From contig CM042016.1 of assembly GCA_023525715.1 (NCBI GenBank), positions 62,037,882 to 62,101,881 of the forward strand: a stretch of 64,000 bases of DNA, read 5' to 3'. Below the pieces are notes generated by a model, which saw only the letters and a program-made list of their open reading frames with translations, made no database searches and was not told the DNA's origin. Source of the stretch: Cichorium intybus. Lineage: Eukaryota; Streptophyta; Magnoliopsida; Asterales; Asteraceae. The translations under genes were made by a program, and so were the position numbers. Positions 1-21,870 of this stretch are shown piece after piece; position 1 is the stretch's first letter, and each line of letters begins with the position of its first letter.

Positions 1-1083
1 TTCAAGGACAACCGCAGGTACGGAATGTGAGACGTTTGGTTTGCAGCCATAGAGAATCTCATACGGGGTCTTCATTTGAGCTTTATTGATGATGACCCGA
101 TTTTGAACGTAACAGGGTGTATTAATCGCTTCAGCCCAAAAGATCACTGGTAGTTTAGAGTCACACAGCATGGTTCGTGCAACATCAATCAAGGTTCTGT
201 TCCGACGTTCAGCAACACCGTTTTGTTGAGGTGTTCGAGCAGCATTATACTGACGTTGCACTCCTTTATCTGCACAAAACTTATTCAATACCACGTTCTT
301 AAACTCAGTTCCATTGTCGCATCGGATGGCCTTCGTCTTCAGATTCGTTTGATTCTCGATAAGAGTAATGAACTTCATGACCAGCTCTGCAGTTTCACTT
401 TTGTTCTTTAAGAAGAAAACCCAATTAAAAGGTGAGTAATCATCAATAATGACTAAGTAGTAATAACTTTGGTTAATACTGAGAACATTAACAAGGCCAA
501 AAAGGTCCATGTGAAGCAACTGAAGGAGCGAGTCAATAGAATTGATCATTTTAGGCTTATGTGGCTTCCGATGATGTTTGCCTTGAGCACAGGCAACAGA
601 GTTTTCAAATGTAATGAAGTCCTTGATTGGAAGCCCCTCGACAAGATCATTATTGGCAAGACAATTTAGATTGTTCGCGTTGGCATGACCAAGACATCGA
701 TACCACAACATGGCATTCTGTTCTGAAGCTTTCGAGAATAAGCAGGTGACGTTTTCTGGAGTGTTGTGATTCATGTCGATGATGTAGGCATTGTTCTGAC
801 GTTCTGATCGAACAAGAATCCACTGCTCGGGGATGACTATGCCTGGTTTGAGAATAAGACATTCCTTCTTTGTAAAGTGGGTTGAAAATCCCTTGTCACA
901 AATCTGAGAAACGCTCAGCAAACTGTGCTTGAGCTCAGCTACAAATTTGACACTCTCAAACTTCAACACAACAATTGATACAGTTCCCTTTTCTGTGATC
1001 TTTCCTCTTTCACCACCCGCAAAGCAGACACGTCCACCATTAAAATTTTCAAGATTTTGCAATTGGGACATGTCGCCTGTCAT
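1..1083 (-). pseudogene. Copia-1 protease end and integrase, copy A, runs off edge
   Basis: Open minus-strand frame encoding the protease tail (HMTG followed by the LLSVSQ motif), the GAG-pre-integrase zinc-binding part (LWYRCLGHA, then a degenerate VACAQGK) and the integrase core with HMDLFG, the second aspartate in IRCDNGTEF and the glutamate region of PQQNGVAERRNRT. It acts in insertion of the retroelement cDNA into chromosomes. Near position 15 the frame shifts relative to the continuing Copia frame, as in copy B at 23150, so the polyprotein is broken before RT. One visible coding difference from copy B changes Lys to Asn near position 940. Confidence 0.88.
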
Positions 1084-1160
1084 GTGCCTGGAACAGCCAC
1101 TGTCAACATACCATGGTCTGATGACATTCCTCCGTAACTATTCCTGCACAAATCGCAGAA

Positions 1161-1721
1161 TTAATTAGATTTAGGCACCCAGTCCATACGAAAAATGGGT
1201 TGACCCTTACTATCAACACAAGAAATTGATTCCAAGCTCATGTCACATTGATCATTTAAAGGTGAAATATTAGATGATTTCTTAACACTGCCTTTAGGAA
1301 CCCATTTATACTGTAATTTGAATCTTTTATCTTTTGACCAAATGGGAACTTTCAAATTTGATTTTGAATCAGAACTACTTGAAGTTGATTCTTGAAGCGA
1401 CTTTGATCTCACAAACTTTGGTAAGACATAGTCATTTCTAGTATCAGGCCTGTTGTTTTTAGCAGTTTGATTCCAGGCATTTGTGTTTTTGTAATTTTTA
1501 TTTCAAGAACGTGACCTCGAGTACTTTCTTTTATGAGATCTCCCTTTAGGCACATTCTGCCAAACCTGTTCGTGTTGGGAAACATACAAGTGTCGGGGAC
1601 AGTTTCTGGAAATATGGCCAGCAATTCCACAATTAAAGCAAGTCTGTCTTTTCAAAGTAATGTTGGAATTCTGTCCAGGTCTAGATTTGTTCAAATTATT
1701 TCCACACACACACACAAACAT
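1161..1721 (-). pseudogene. Copia-1 gag-protease spacer with second CCHC zinc knuckle, copy A
   Basis: Two overlapping minus-strand frames cover this part. One holds a classical CX2CX4HX4C knuckle, CFNCGIAGHISRNC, at 1599-1640, a nucleic-acid-binding module of retroelement nucleocapsids. The segment nearer pol (1161-1412) is Ser/Lys-rich. A frameshift separates the two. This is the second knuckle of the element, about 1.1 kb downstream of the first at 2749-2790, so it is either a duplicated nucleocapsid module or a normal feature of this lineage. Confidence 0.7.
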
Positions 1722-1955
1722 GCAACAAATTTGTTAATCAAATTCTTCGACCTAAATTTTGGAAAGTCAACATCACAAGAATTTTTTAAAATACTAGAAG
1801 TTTTAATGTCACTTTTCACACAAGTATTTAAAACAGGTAAAACATGAATATCAGTCTTTGAGCAATTTTATCAGAAATAAGAACAGGCATGTCTTCTTCA
1901 TCCTCATTCTTCAATATTAGTTTATCTGCACATGAGGTAGAAATATCAATAGATT

Positions 1956-2562
1956 TCATTTCAGAACTCTCTGCGGTGCCAGACTTATTCCTTTGAATAA
2001 AGTTCGAAAAGTAACATTCTTCATATTCTTCAAATTCAGTATATGAAACAAAGTTATTGTTGAAGGGAGGTGGAACAGCTCTATAACCAAGTCCTTCAGC
2101 ATATTTACTAGACTGTTTGGTTTAGTGTTCAATAAAGGACTCAACTACTTCACTTGATACATCAAATTTCTTAAAATTGAATTCAGTATTTTGAAATTTT
2201 AATTTCAATGCATCAATTTCAGCAGTTAATCTAGCAACTTCTTTGTTTGCAAAGTCGAGGTGACAAGATTTTACACAAAATTCTTCGTACGATTTGTTAA
2301 AATATGAGGTTTTGGCTTCTAACTTTTCTTGGAAAGGCTTCAGTTTCTTTTTAGTGTTATAAACAAGATTTTCCATTTCAAACATTTGTTTGACGAGATT
2401 ATCATTTATTTCATGGTATTTGTTAATTTTATCAATGCAAACTTGAGAAGAGCAAGAATGTTCACTAAGCTCATCACTGGCAAGGGAGGAAGTAGGATTA
2501 GTAGAGACCATGAAAGCGAACTGGAGATCCATCATTTGTTCTTCAGTTGCATCGATATCCAT
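1956..2562 (-). pseudogene. Copia-1 acidic coiled-coil segment, copy A
   Basis: A 146-residue frame (2122-2562) starting MDIDATEEQMMDLQ contains a heptad-like Glu/Lys/Leu stretch typical of coiled coils. A further frame of about 62 residues continues downstream after a stop. It sits between the two zinc knuckles and is probably part of an extended gag or gag-pol linker. I do not recognise a named domain. A long plus-strand frame over the same bases is an antisense shadow. Confidence 0.6.
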
Positions 2563-2631
2563 ATCACCTTCAATCTGTGCAAGGTGAGCTCTACCATCTC
2601 AGTTCAGGTTCAGATCCTGCAACTGATTATC

Positions 2632-3938
2632 CTATGTGAACTGTTGGGCAACCATGGCTCTTTCTATATTTTGCTGTTGAGGAGCAACTTCACAATTAAT
2701 TCCAGCAGGTACCACGTTTCTCTCAGTATTCTCCATTCTGGGCTTGGTGCATTCACGAGCGAAGTGACCAGGCTCATTGCAGTTGTAACAACGAAGATTT
2801 GCTTTGTTAAATCCCACCTTTCTATCACCATTGTTATTTTCCCAGTTGTTTCTCCCAGTTCTTTGTGTGAATCTCTTGGCCCTAAAAACCACCATAGTGA
2901 TGTGCCAAGAGATATTCATTTCTTCCAGGTCATCAAGGTTGACTTGATTTATATCTTCCACCATCATCGGCTGAACCAACTTACCAGCAACATGAGCATT
3001 ATAGCAATTTAAGAGACCAGCCATCATTCCCAGATTTTCTTCAGCTCCTTTCGGAAGTGTTGGAATGGAAGCAGTAGTTGCAGCAGTAGGAGCGGGCACG
3101 ACAGGGACTGAAGATGCCATTGATGTGTTTGATGAAGAGGAAACTTGCTGAGCTTGGACTTTAGGAGGAAGAGCTGAAAAGGCGTTGTTGGTAGAGATTC
3201 CCAAGTTAGCAGCTTGATATGAACTGGCATGATTGATCTCTCTCTGCTTGTCATCCATATCACATGCTTTTACGATAGTCATTACCGCAGCAAGTGACTG
3301 TTTGCTAAGATCTTTGGTCTTTTTAATGACTGCAACATTCATGTCCCAGCTCTTTGTAAGGGAATTCAGCAATTTCTTGTTAACTTTAGCTTTGGAGAAT
3401 TCAATTCTAGCAGTTGACATCTCGGTGTTCAAGGTGATGAAGCGTTGCAATTGAGTCTCTAGAGATTCTCCAATCACATGATTGAACATGTTTAACTTTT
3501 AACAAAGCAAGTCTTGTCTGCTCTGCTTCATGTCATCATTGCCTTCATAAACTTCGATAGGGCTTCCAATAAAGATTTTGCAGTAGTATATTCTCTAAAA
3601 CCTTGGGCAATATCAGGAGAGAATGCCATGGTAAGAGTAGCAAGAGATTTCTCATCACGGTCCACAATATCAAATTCCGCATCTGAATATTAGTCAAGAG
3701 GTTTATCTACCACATCTCCATTTTGAAAAGTGATTGTGATTTTGGGAAGAGTACGCAGAAAGCTTCTCCACAGTTTAATGTCTTTCATCTTAACGTATTG
3801 TTCGAAATGGTATTTCCACTCGGCAAATCCTTCGGCATTTGTCAGCCTGGGGATACGAGTGACAGTGCCCATAACCGAGTCGAGATCAGAATGCATTGTT
3901 GAAACAGAATCCATCGAAAATGATTTGACAAACACCAT
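2632..3938 (-). pseudogene. Copia-1 gag, copy A
   Basis: Minus-strand gag of the UBN2 type: the N-terminal block (3690-3938) starts at an ATG at 3938 and has the typical FAEWKYHFEQYV segment. It is cut by a TAA near 3690, resumes, is cut again near 3505, then runs as a 285-residue frame (2632-3489) ending in a CX2CX4HX4C knuckle, CYNCNEPGHFAREC, at 2749-2790. The product would package element RNA into virus-like particles. Two in-frame stops make it non-functional. The ATG at 3938 is destroyed in copy B. Confidence 0.85.
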
Positions 3939-3969
3939 AAATTAACTGGCAAAAATCAAATTGCAGCTG

Positions 3970-4260
3970 GACCGAAAACCTAGAATTCATGCCGAAATTC
4001 TCTACTGAAAACAAGCAGGAACGAAAAGCAGTACCGAAAACCGCCTGAACCGAAATCCTTGGGCGAAAACCTTCAACCGAAATTAATCTTAAGCCGGAAA
4101 TAGTGAAACCCTAGGAGGACACCGAAAAGCTAATTTGGGATGACTGGAATCCTCGCTAAGCGGACCGAAAACCCAATAAACCCTAGCCGAAAACCTACAC
4201 CAGATCCACCGCCACCGAAAAGCTAAGGAGCCTGACCGAAAACCTCAACCAGATATGAGA
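3970..4260 (-). repeat. Copia-1 leader: dispersed GGTTTTCGGT motif, copy A
   Basis: The untranslated leader between primer-binding site and gag holds more than ten close matches to ACCGAAAACC on the plus strand (GGTTTTCGGT in the sense of the element), spaced irregularly about 15-40 bp apart. More copies lie in the LTR around 4713-4785. Confidence 0.7.
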
Positions 4261-4458
4261 AACGCCAAAACACTTCTTAAAACTCCGTTTTTGGATCTAA
4301 AACACCGGTTTTGGATGGTTTTTCCTTGAATCTGTCAAGACCACGAAGAACAAAAACACCCAATACCCTCTAAATCATTCCAAATCGATCCAAATCCTTC
4401 AAATCCAAGCAAAGGTAAAGATGAGATTGATACCAAAAACTCAAAAACACAAGTTTTT

Positions 4459-4473
4459 CAAGCTGATACTAAT
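4459..4473 (-). other. Copia-1 degenerate primer-binding site, copy A
   Basis: Directly next to the CTACA end of the LTR the minus strand reads ATTAGTATCAGC. This is a mutated form of the usual Copia site TGGTATCAGAGC, which pairs with the 3' end of initiator tRNA-Met. The position fixes the internal LTR boundary. Confidence 0.6.
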
Positions 4474-4895
4474 TGTAGGTCCCAAACAATATCAAAACGG
4501 ATCTAAATGGTATAAATCACATGATATAAACACGGATTACCACAATCTTCAATGCACTCTATTAAACTTCGATAGACGGGTACATAAGATCGTCAAGGTT
4601 GCTTGAACATACAAGGATTCGCTATATAATCCTAGACCTCCAAAACAACCAACTAATCTAATGAAGACTAACAAAAACTATTTATAGTCTACGCCTGCCG
4701 GACCGAAAACTAAAGCCCATGGGCCGAAAACCTCTATCAGGCCAGACCGAGATCCTAGGGATTTCGGTCATCATGACCGAAATCAAAGGGGATTTTTGTC
4801 CCAAACCAAAATCCTCAGGCAGGCCCCAAAACTTTGATATATTACATTTCAAACCCTATAAATGCAAAGGTTAAACCACAAAATAAGTCCTAACA
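4474..4895 (-). repeat. Copia-1 5' LTR, copy A
   Basis: 422-bp LTR read on the minus strand, beginning TGTTAGGACT (4895) and ending CTACA (4474), so it has TG...CA ends next to the primer-binding site. It contains a TATA box. The 3' LTR is not present in the window. Confidence 0.75.
4678..4686 (-). promoter_or_regulatory. TATA box in Copia-1 LTR, copy A
   Basis: TATAAATAG on the minus strand, about 200 bp inside the LTR and upstream of the leader, where the U3 promoter of the element is expected. Confidence 0.5.
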
Positions 4896-5570
4896 ACTTC
4901 ATATATATGTAAGGAAATTATTTCATTGGTTTATCACCGTGTTCCAATTTTGCATGTTTAATTGACTTCCTCAGTAGTTAATTAGTATTGCAAATGTTCA
5001 CAATCGGTCATACTTTTGGGAGTAAGTATTGATTCAAGATTGGTGTGAGATATCGGTTGATTGTCCGTAGAAAAATAGATGAGCTAATTCACATGTGTAG
5101 TTAATGGAGATTAACTAGTGCAGTAACCCGCACTTATTGATTACTTCATGGAAACTATCACATGTAATTCTAAGATGGGGGTATCGTATATTTTCAAACA
5201 GAGATACAAGAGACACTTAATTCTGCTGGCTGTTGTGTCTTGGTTTTCTCTAATGTTGATCGTAACTGGCAACGATAAATTGAATGTCTATGCATGACAT
5301 GATGAGTGAGTGGGGTTCATGTATTGAAAGTTTATTTGTTCCTTCTACTGTAACAAGAGAAGCGATATCCATGTTAGACATTAATATAGATAACTTGTAG
5401 AACCAAAGAATATTTGATCACTTGCGTAAGGGTTGGCTCATAGAGTATAAGTACGGTACTTATTTGAGATGACATACACCACGCTAGGTTAGGTATATTA
5501 GACCGTACATCTGTTGCTGACATGTCCAAGTGGAAGCTATTGTTTATATGCTCATAGTTACAACAAGTTG

Positions 5571-5573
<3 letters not shown>
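4896..5573. other. Non-coding flank of Copia-1, copy A
   Basis: AT-rich sequence between the Copia LTR and the TA microsatellite. I see no credible ORF, domain or terminal repeat. The first bases (4896-4900, ACTTC) would be the right-hand target duplication of Copia-1; its partner is outside the visible copy. Confidence 0.5.

Positions 5574-5648
<75 letters not shown>
5574..5648. repeat. (TA)n microsatellite 1, copy A
   Basis: Perfect TA dinucleotide run of about 75 bp. The copy B counterpart (28709-28797) is about 89 bp. Confidence 0.95.
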
Positions 5649-16258
<10,610 letters not shown>

Positions 16259-17060
16259 CTAGTGGGAGACCGTGCTCCGCACGGTTTTTTTTCTTCTAGC
16301 GTCTAATTGACCAAGATTTTAGGTTGAGAGGCCAACGGGTTCAGGATTGTCGGAGCACGGGTCCGGATAAATGCAAGAAAAAAATTGCAATAATAGCAAC
16401 GTATTTTCAATTATTTACCAATAAAAGCAACATTCTTGTGGGACTGAGGCATTGTTGGTGTTGTTACATTTATTTACTCATAATAGTAACACACTTTCAT
16501 ATCACTACTAATATGAGAAATATACTTTATTTGTTAAACGATTTTATTATCACTAAATATTAAATTAATGCAAGTACATAGCTATCATGAGTAAACAATT
16601 TTAAGTATGTTAATATTGTGGGTTACACATTGCTATTATCAAGTATGCTGCTATTAAGGGTTAAAATGAAGTATATTGCTTATATTGAAAAAAGAGAATA
16701 AAGTATGTTGCTATTTCCTGAATTTACCCTACAAATTTTACTAAGAATTATTTGGAAAGGTGATCGGAAATACCTCATGGTGAGATCCATTATCTGAATG
16801 ATCAGATATATCAGGGGACAGTCTCTCTGCTGGTAAACCGACATCATTGGGCCCGTTTTCTTGCTTTGAATTTGCATTCAGTTCTTCTGTATTGGATATT
16901 TCATCATAATCTTGGATCTGTCATTAAAAAAGAGTTAAAAATATGCAACACCGGATGCTTAATGATGATTATATGAGAAAAAAAGACATACAAGGGCAGC
17001 TTTATTCTTCAATTCCTCTAGATTGAAATTCCATGCACTAATTCCACGAATGTAGTCTTG
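16259..17060 (-). mobile_element. Helitron H3, 3' end only, copy A (cut by duplication junction)
   Basis: On the minus strand the segment ends with the perfect hairpin ACCGTGC-GGA-GCACGGT, then 10 nt, then CTAG (16259-16262) followed by T: a canonical Helitron 3' terminus. Only about 800 bp are present before the duplication junction at 17060. The complete version is in copy B. Confidence 0.75.
16774..17060 (-). pseudogene. Captured kinase fragment, last two exons, copy A
   Basis: Same two exons as in copy B: 16992-17060 (IRGISAWNFNLEELK segment) and 16774-16917 (acidic C-terminal part). The upstream exons are missing because the copy is cut exactly at the exon start at 17060. Confidence 0.7.
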
Positions 17061-19138
17061 AAGCAGTCAAGAATTGTAAAGCCCCACGTACCCCCAAGGA
17101 AATTCAGTCATTCCTCGGTTTAGCCGGCTATTACCGGCGTTTCATTTCAAATTTCTCAAAGATCGCTTTACCGCTTACTTTTCTCACTTGCAAGGGTACG
17201 CCATTTGATTGGGGACCCAAGCAGGAAGACGCTTTCCAAACCCTTAAACAAAGATTGTGTGATGCTCCGATTCTTACACTCCATGAAGGATCTGAAGATT
17301 TCGTGGTATACTGCAATGCCTCCAATCTCGGTCTAGGTTGTGTTTTGATGCAAAGGGGAAATGTTATAGCTTACGCATCGCGACAACTCAAAATCCATGA
17401 AAGGAATTATACGACTCATGATTTGGAGCTCGGTGCCGTGGTTTTCGCTCTTAAAATTTGGAGGCATTACCTTTACGGCACTAAATGCGTAATTTTCACC
17501 GACCACAAGAGCTTGCAACGTATTCTTAATCAAAAGAAACTCAATATGAGACAAACACGATGGGTCGAACTCCTAAATGATTACGAGTGTGAAATATGCT
17601 ATCATCCGGGCAAGGCAAATGTGGTAGCCGACGCGTTAAGTCGAAAAGAACATGCCAAAGCATTTCATCTAATATGTTCTCCTATCTTGTCCAATCTCAG
17701 TGACCGAATTCGAGGAGCCCAACACTCGGCAATTACCGAAAATGACATGCCCACGGGAATTGATGGGGAGTTGGAAAGTAAATCTGATGGTATTTTCTAT
17801 TATCAAGATCGCATATGGATCCCAGATCGCGACAATCTTCGTACCTTCCTGATGGAAGAAATCCATAAAACTCGATATTCCATTCATCCTGGTGCTGACA
17901 AGATGTATCATGGCCTGAGAACCAATTATTGGTGGTCGGGAATGAAAAAGGATATTGCTTTATTCGTGGCCAAATGTCTTACATGTTCCAGGGTCAAAGC
18001 AGAACATCAACGACCCTCTGGAGTATTGGTCCAACAGGTAATCCCCGAGTGGAAATGGGAAGCGATCGCCATGGATTTCGTAACCAAACTTTCCCGTACC
18101 ACCAAGGGACACGACAGCATTTGGGTAATCATTGACCGTTTGACCAAATCCGCTCATTTCCTTCCCATCCGTGAACATTTCAAGGTCGAACAACTTGCTC
18201 GGATTTACATCGACGAGATAGTTAGTCGGCATGGCATCCCTCTTAGTATCATTTCAGATCGTGATGGGAGATTTCTCTCTCGGTTTTGGCAATCACTTCA
18301 AGCAGCCATGGGAACCCGCCTCGATCTCAGTACCGCCTATCATCCTCAAACTGATGGTCAATCTGAAAGGACAATTCAAACACTCGAAGATATGTTGAGG
18401 GCGTGTGTCTTAGATTTCGGAGGAAACTGGGACTCTCATTTACCGTTGGTGGAATTCTCCTATAATAACAGTTATCATTTTAGCATCAAGATGCCACCAT
18501 TTGAGGCATTGTATGGCCGTAAATGCCGATCTCCTATTTGCTGGCATGAAATTGGCGAGTCCCACGTGATTCTCGCAACAGTGGATTCTCCAATCGTTGG
18601 TCCTGAGCTTATCCAGGAAACAACCGACAAAATCACTCAGATTCGCAATAACCTTCTCGCAGCTCGTAGCCGACAAAAGAGTTATGCCGACAAGCGACGC
18701 AAACCGCTTGAATTTATCGTGGGTGACATGGTCATGTTAAAAGTGTCCCCATGAAAAGGTGTGGTTCGATTTGGACGCAAGGGTAAATTGGCACCATGCT
18801 ATGTAGGCCCATTCAAAATCCTGAAAAGGATCGGACCAGTAGCCTACGAGTTGGATCTACCAATAGAGCTTAATAAAGTTCACCCAATATTTCATATAGC
18901 CAACCTCAAGAAGTGTTTAGCTGACGAGAACCTTCATGTTCCTCTCGAGGATATCCAAATCGACGAGACAAAGCAATTTATCGAGAAACCCTTGGAAATT
19001 GCCGACCGAAAGGAAAAGCAACTCAAAAGAAGTCGCATTCCCCTGGTCAAGGTCAGGTGGCAGTCAGCACGTGGACCCGAGTATACATGTGAGCGTGAGG
19101 ATCAAATGCATACCAAATACCCGCAACTTTTCTCTTAA
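17061..19138 (+). pseudogene. Ty3 pol: RT end, RNase H, integrase, chromodomain-like tail
   Basis: A single frame runs from 17063. It gives the RT connection (FLGLAGYYRRFI), RNase H (TDHKSLQRIL and the YHPGKANVVADALSR end), the integrase HHCC zinc finger (IHPGADKM ... CLTCSRVKAEH), the DDE core (AMDFV, ISDRDGRF, QSERTIQTLEDML), the C-terminal GPF/Y part (YVGPFKILKRIGPVAYELDLP) and a chromodomain-like tail. Defects: the first RNase H aspartate position reads Asn (YCNASN), and a TGA at 18752-18754 splits the frame between integrase core and tail. The tail is thought to guide integration to chromatin in this clade. Ends with TAA at 19136-19138. Confidence 0.92.
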
Positions 19139-19174
19139 GGTACTATCTTCTTAAATTTCGGGACGAAATTTCCT

Positions 19175-19188
19175 AAAGTAGGGGAGAC
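19175..19188 (+). other. Ty3 polypurine tract
   Basis: AAAGTAGGGGAGAC immediately precedes the LTR start TGTGACATCC. It is the plus-strand primer site for reverse transcription and fixes the LTR boundary. Confidence 0.8.
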
Positions 19189-21870
19189 TGTGACATCCGC
19201 CTAAAATGGATTCGGTTCAACCCAACCCCAATTGGAAATTTAATAAACCCTACTCGAGATTTCTTGACGCTAATAGGATCAAAACCCTTACACTGCGATA
19301 TAAATTGACGTTAATAGCAATATAGCATAGTATAACGTTATAACTATAATCAAATTAAATTATGATACAATATTAAAATCAAATCAAAGTATGATGCTCT
19401 AATTAAATTAAAAAAATCAAACTTGAATGCTATAATTAAACTTCAAATCAAAGTAGATTGTTATAATCAAATAATAACCTATTTTTTTTATAAAACTCTA
19501 TTTTTATAAATACTACATTAAATTTTATAAAACTCTTAAAATGCTTGTGTTAGTGGGGAATTATGAAGACCACCAAAAGTAAAAGTTTATTCTCATTGTC
19601 TCCCACTCACACCTCCCATCATCTTTCCTTTCATTTTTCTCCCAACACATTATTCTCATCACCATTCAAACCATTTCTATTCTTTCTCTCCCAATCAATC
19701 TCGAAATTCCTCCTAGAAATCTTCATTTTTCAGCCAAGAACACTCTAATATACTCAAATCTCCATCCCTCTTGAAGCATTCATCAAGGTATGTTGTTAAA
19801 AGTCTCAAATTCATGAATGAAACAAATTAAATCCACCAAACTATCTAAAACCCATTTTATGCATAAACTAGATTTTTCTCAGGATCCCATCAATAAAATA
19901 AGAAGTTTTGGAAATGTTCAAAAAATAACTTATTTTTATTGAATTACTATAATTATTGCAATAAAATAGGACAATAATTCACATAAAATACTTTTTGCAG
20001 TCAATAAATTCTGGGAAAATATTGGAACAACCCATATATTGAGTAAAGTGGATTTATAAAGTTTCATGCATTTATATTACTGTTTGATTCTTATTTTGTA
20101 TTTTATTTTGTTGTAGATAAATAAATAGAAAAATATAGTTATGTATGTTAAAACTAGATTTTATATTTTTCGCACCTTATTAACATTTTAAAGACTCCAT
20201 GACAAAATTTACAGATTTTTGTAATAACGTTTGCTTATTTTTCTTGATTTAATGATTATTTAATGGTTTAAATTGATAATAAATATCTACACATGTCCAA
20301 AAATTATAAAACCTTATCAGAATATCATATATAACATGTTAATCATAAATAAAAAGTTTAATGAATTTCCCTTAATCTTTTACTATTATTTATGATTTTA
20401 TTGCTTAATTAATAATGAAAAATATAAGAAATACTTCTCTTAGTCACAAATATCCAAAACATTTACAGTAGGCTCAATATAATGTTAGAAAACTATTCTT
20501 AAATTTCCAGAAGTTTTAGGGATCATTTATTATTTTTCCCGAATTTTGTTGTTGTTTAATCATTAAAATACTAAATAAATAATAAAGCACTTAATAAAAA
20601 TATGAAAATTTTATAGTAATTACTATTTTATGAAATAATGATTTTCTGATAATTTTATAATGTTTCATTACTTTTTAGTATTTAAAACCATTTTCCTAAA
20701 TATCTAAGCATGTAAAAATGCATTTTTAATGATTATTTCATATAAATAATTGTTTATAATATATAAAATCTATAAATACTTATAATTTGACTAGTTATTA
20801 TTTTAATAAGAAATTATTAAAATCTTTCCTAAAGTGAAAGTATAAATTAATTAAGCAAAGTAATTAATTCAATTTAAAATTCATTTAACATATAAATACA
20901 TTAATATTCAAAACAAAATTTGGATAATTGTTAATTCATCTAATATAAGAATATGTGTCTAATTATTTTTATTAATAATATATTCCCATTTATCGATTCC
21001 TAAGCCAAAACTATTAATTATATTAGGTTCTACGACATTTTGACTCGAGCCGTCTATCGTACAAACACGCGCATTCCTTATTGGACTAAAGTGAGTAATC
21101 TACCCCATATTTTATAATTTTCAATACTTTTGGGGTGTATCATGTGGTTTTAATATGTTCCAACTTCATTTTATTATTTTTTCACCATTGAGACATTGTT
21201 GGGACATTTATATGTGAATCATTATTTGTATAATTATTGTTTGTTTACGCTACATGTACTTGTAGTGCATTACCATTTTTAGTCTAATCTCCATGACTAT
21301 TCCCATATTCTTGAGGTACGTTATGGACAATAATAGCGCTATTGGGTTGACCACCCCGCCTTGGGATGTTAAGGTGATTGATTGCACGTGGTTGAGTGTG
21401 TATGATGATTAGATGCTCCATCCTATATATACATATATATATGTATGTATAGGGTGAGGACTTATTGTTGTTGTTATCATTTGTTAATCAATTTTTGATT
21501 TATAAACTGTTATCTTAATAACACTTGCTTGCCAACTTCAATAGAAAACAAATTTCAAATTATTCAAACGCACAATTTTCTTTAATAAAACTAGATTACT
21601 CAGCAACTCTCGTAGTTGACCTGTTTTTACCCATGAGGCAGATTTGAAGAATGAAGTTGATGAAAAGTAGGGTGTATCTTAGAAACCCATAAGACTATTT
21701 AAATTTGATGTAATAAATGTTGTTGTATTTAGATTTGTATTTGTATGTTGTGGATTTTGTTTGCATATTTAGTACTTAATTGAATCTAATCATATCATAA
21801 CATAGTTGTCATGAGACTTTGAACAATATATCACGCCTTGATCGATTCCGCCGAGGATCGTGGTGTGACA
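19189..21870 (+). repeat. Ty3 3' LTR (2682 bp)
   Basis: Starts TGTGACATCC after the polypurine tract and ends GTGTGACA, giving TGT...ACA ends. It contains a TATA box and long AT-rich stretches without ORFs. Past the right end, TGATC (21871-21875) would be one target duplication; the partner was lost with the 5' half. Confidence 0.8.
19505..19512 (+). promoter_or_regulatory. TATA box in Ty3 LTR
   Basis: TATAAATA about 316 bp into the LTR, followed by a C/T-rich stretch, in the place expected for the element's own promoter. Confidence 0.4.

Larger units (their letters stand above)
1..4895 (-). mobile_element. Copia-1 LTR retrotransposon, 5' part, copy A
   Basis: Read on the minus strand the element starts with a 422-bp 5' LTR (4474-4895), a degenerate primer-binding site, a long leader, gag, a coiled-coil segment, a second zinc knuckle, then integrase running off the left edge. 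Gag preceding integrase, with the integrase GAG-pre and DDE order, is the Ty1/Copia arrangement. Stops and frameshifts separate the coding blocks, so it is inactive. RT, RNase H and the 3' LTR are not in this copy within the window. Confidence 0.9.
17061..21870 (+). mobile_element. Ty3 (Tekay-like) retrotransposon, 3' half with 3' LTR
   Basis: Contains the end of RT, RNase H, integrase with a chromodomain-like tail, a polypurine tract and a 3' LTR, in that order. RT before integrase is the Ty3 order. The LTR end at 21870 (GTGTGACA) lies in the middle of the Copia-1 RT reading frame, so this element inserted into Copia-1. The 5' LTR, gag, protease and most of RT were lost at the duplication breakpoint at 17061. 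Confidence 0.9.

Noticed and set aside
2329..3012. 227-codon plus-strand frame over Copia-1 gag (and its copy at 25464-26147)
   Set aside because: Antisense shadow of the gag and coiled-coil frames; no domain, and the minus strand carries the recognisable protein.
16259..16310. Reading the hairpin and CTTCTAG on the plus strand as a plus-strand Helitron end
   Set aside because: On the plus strand the base after CTAG is C, not T; the minus-strand reading gives hairpin, 10 nt, CTAG and T, and agrees with the cargo orientation.
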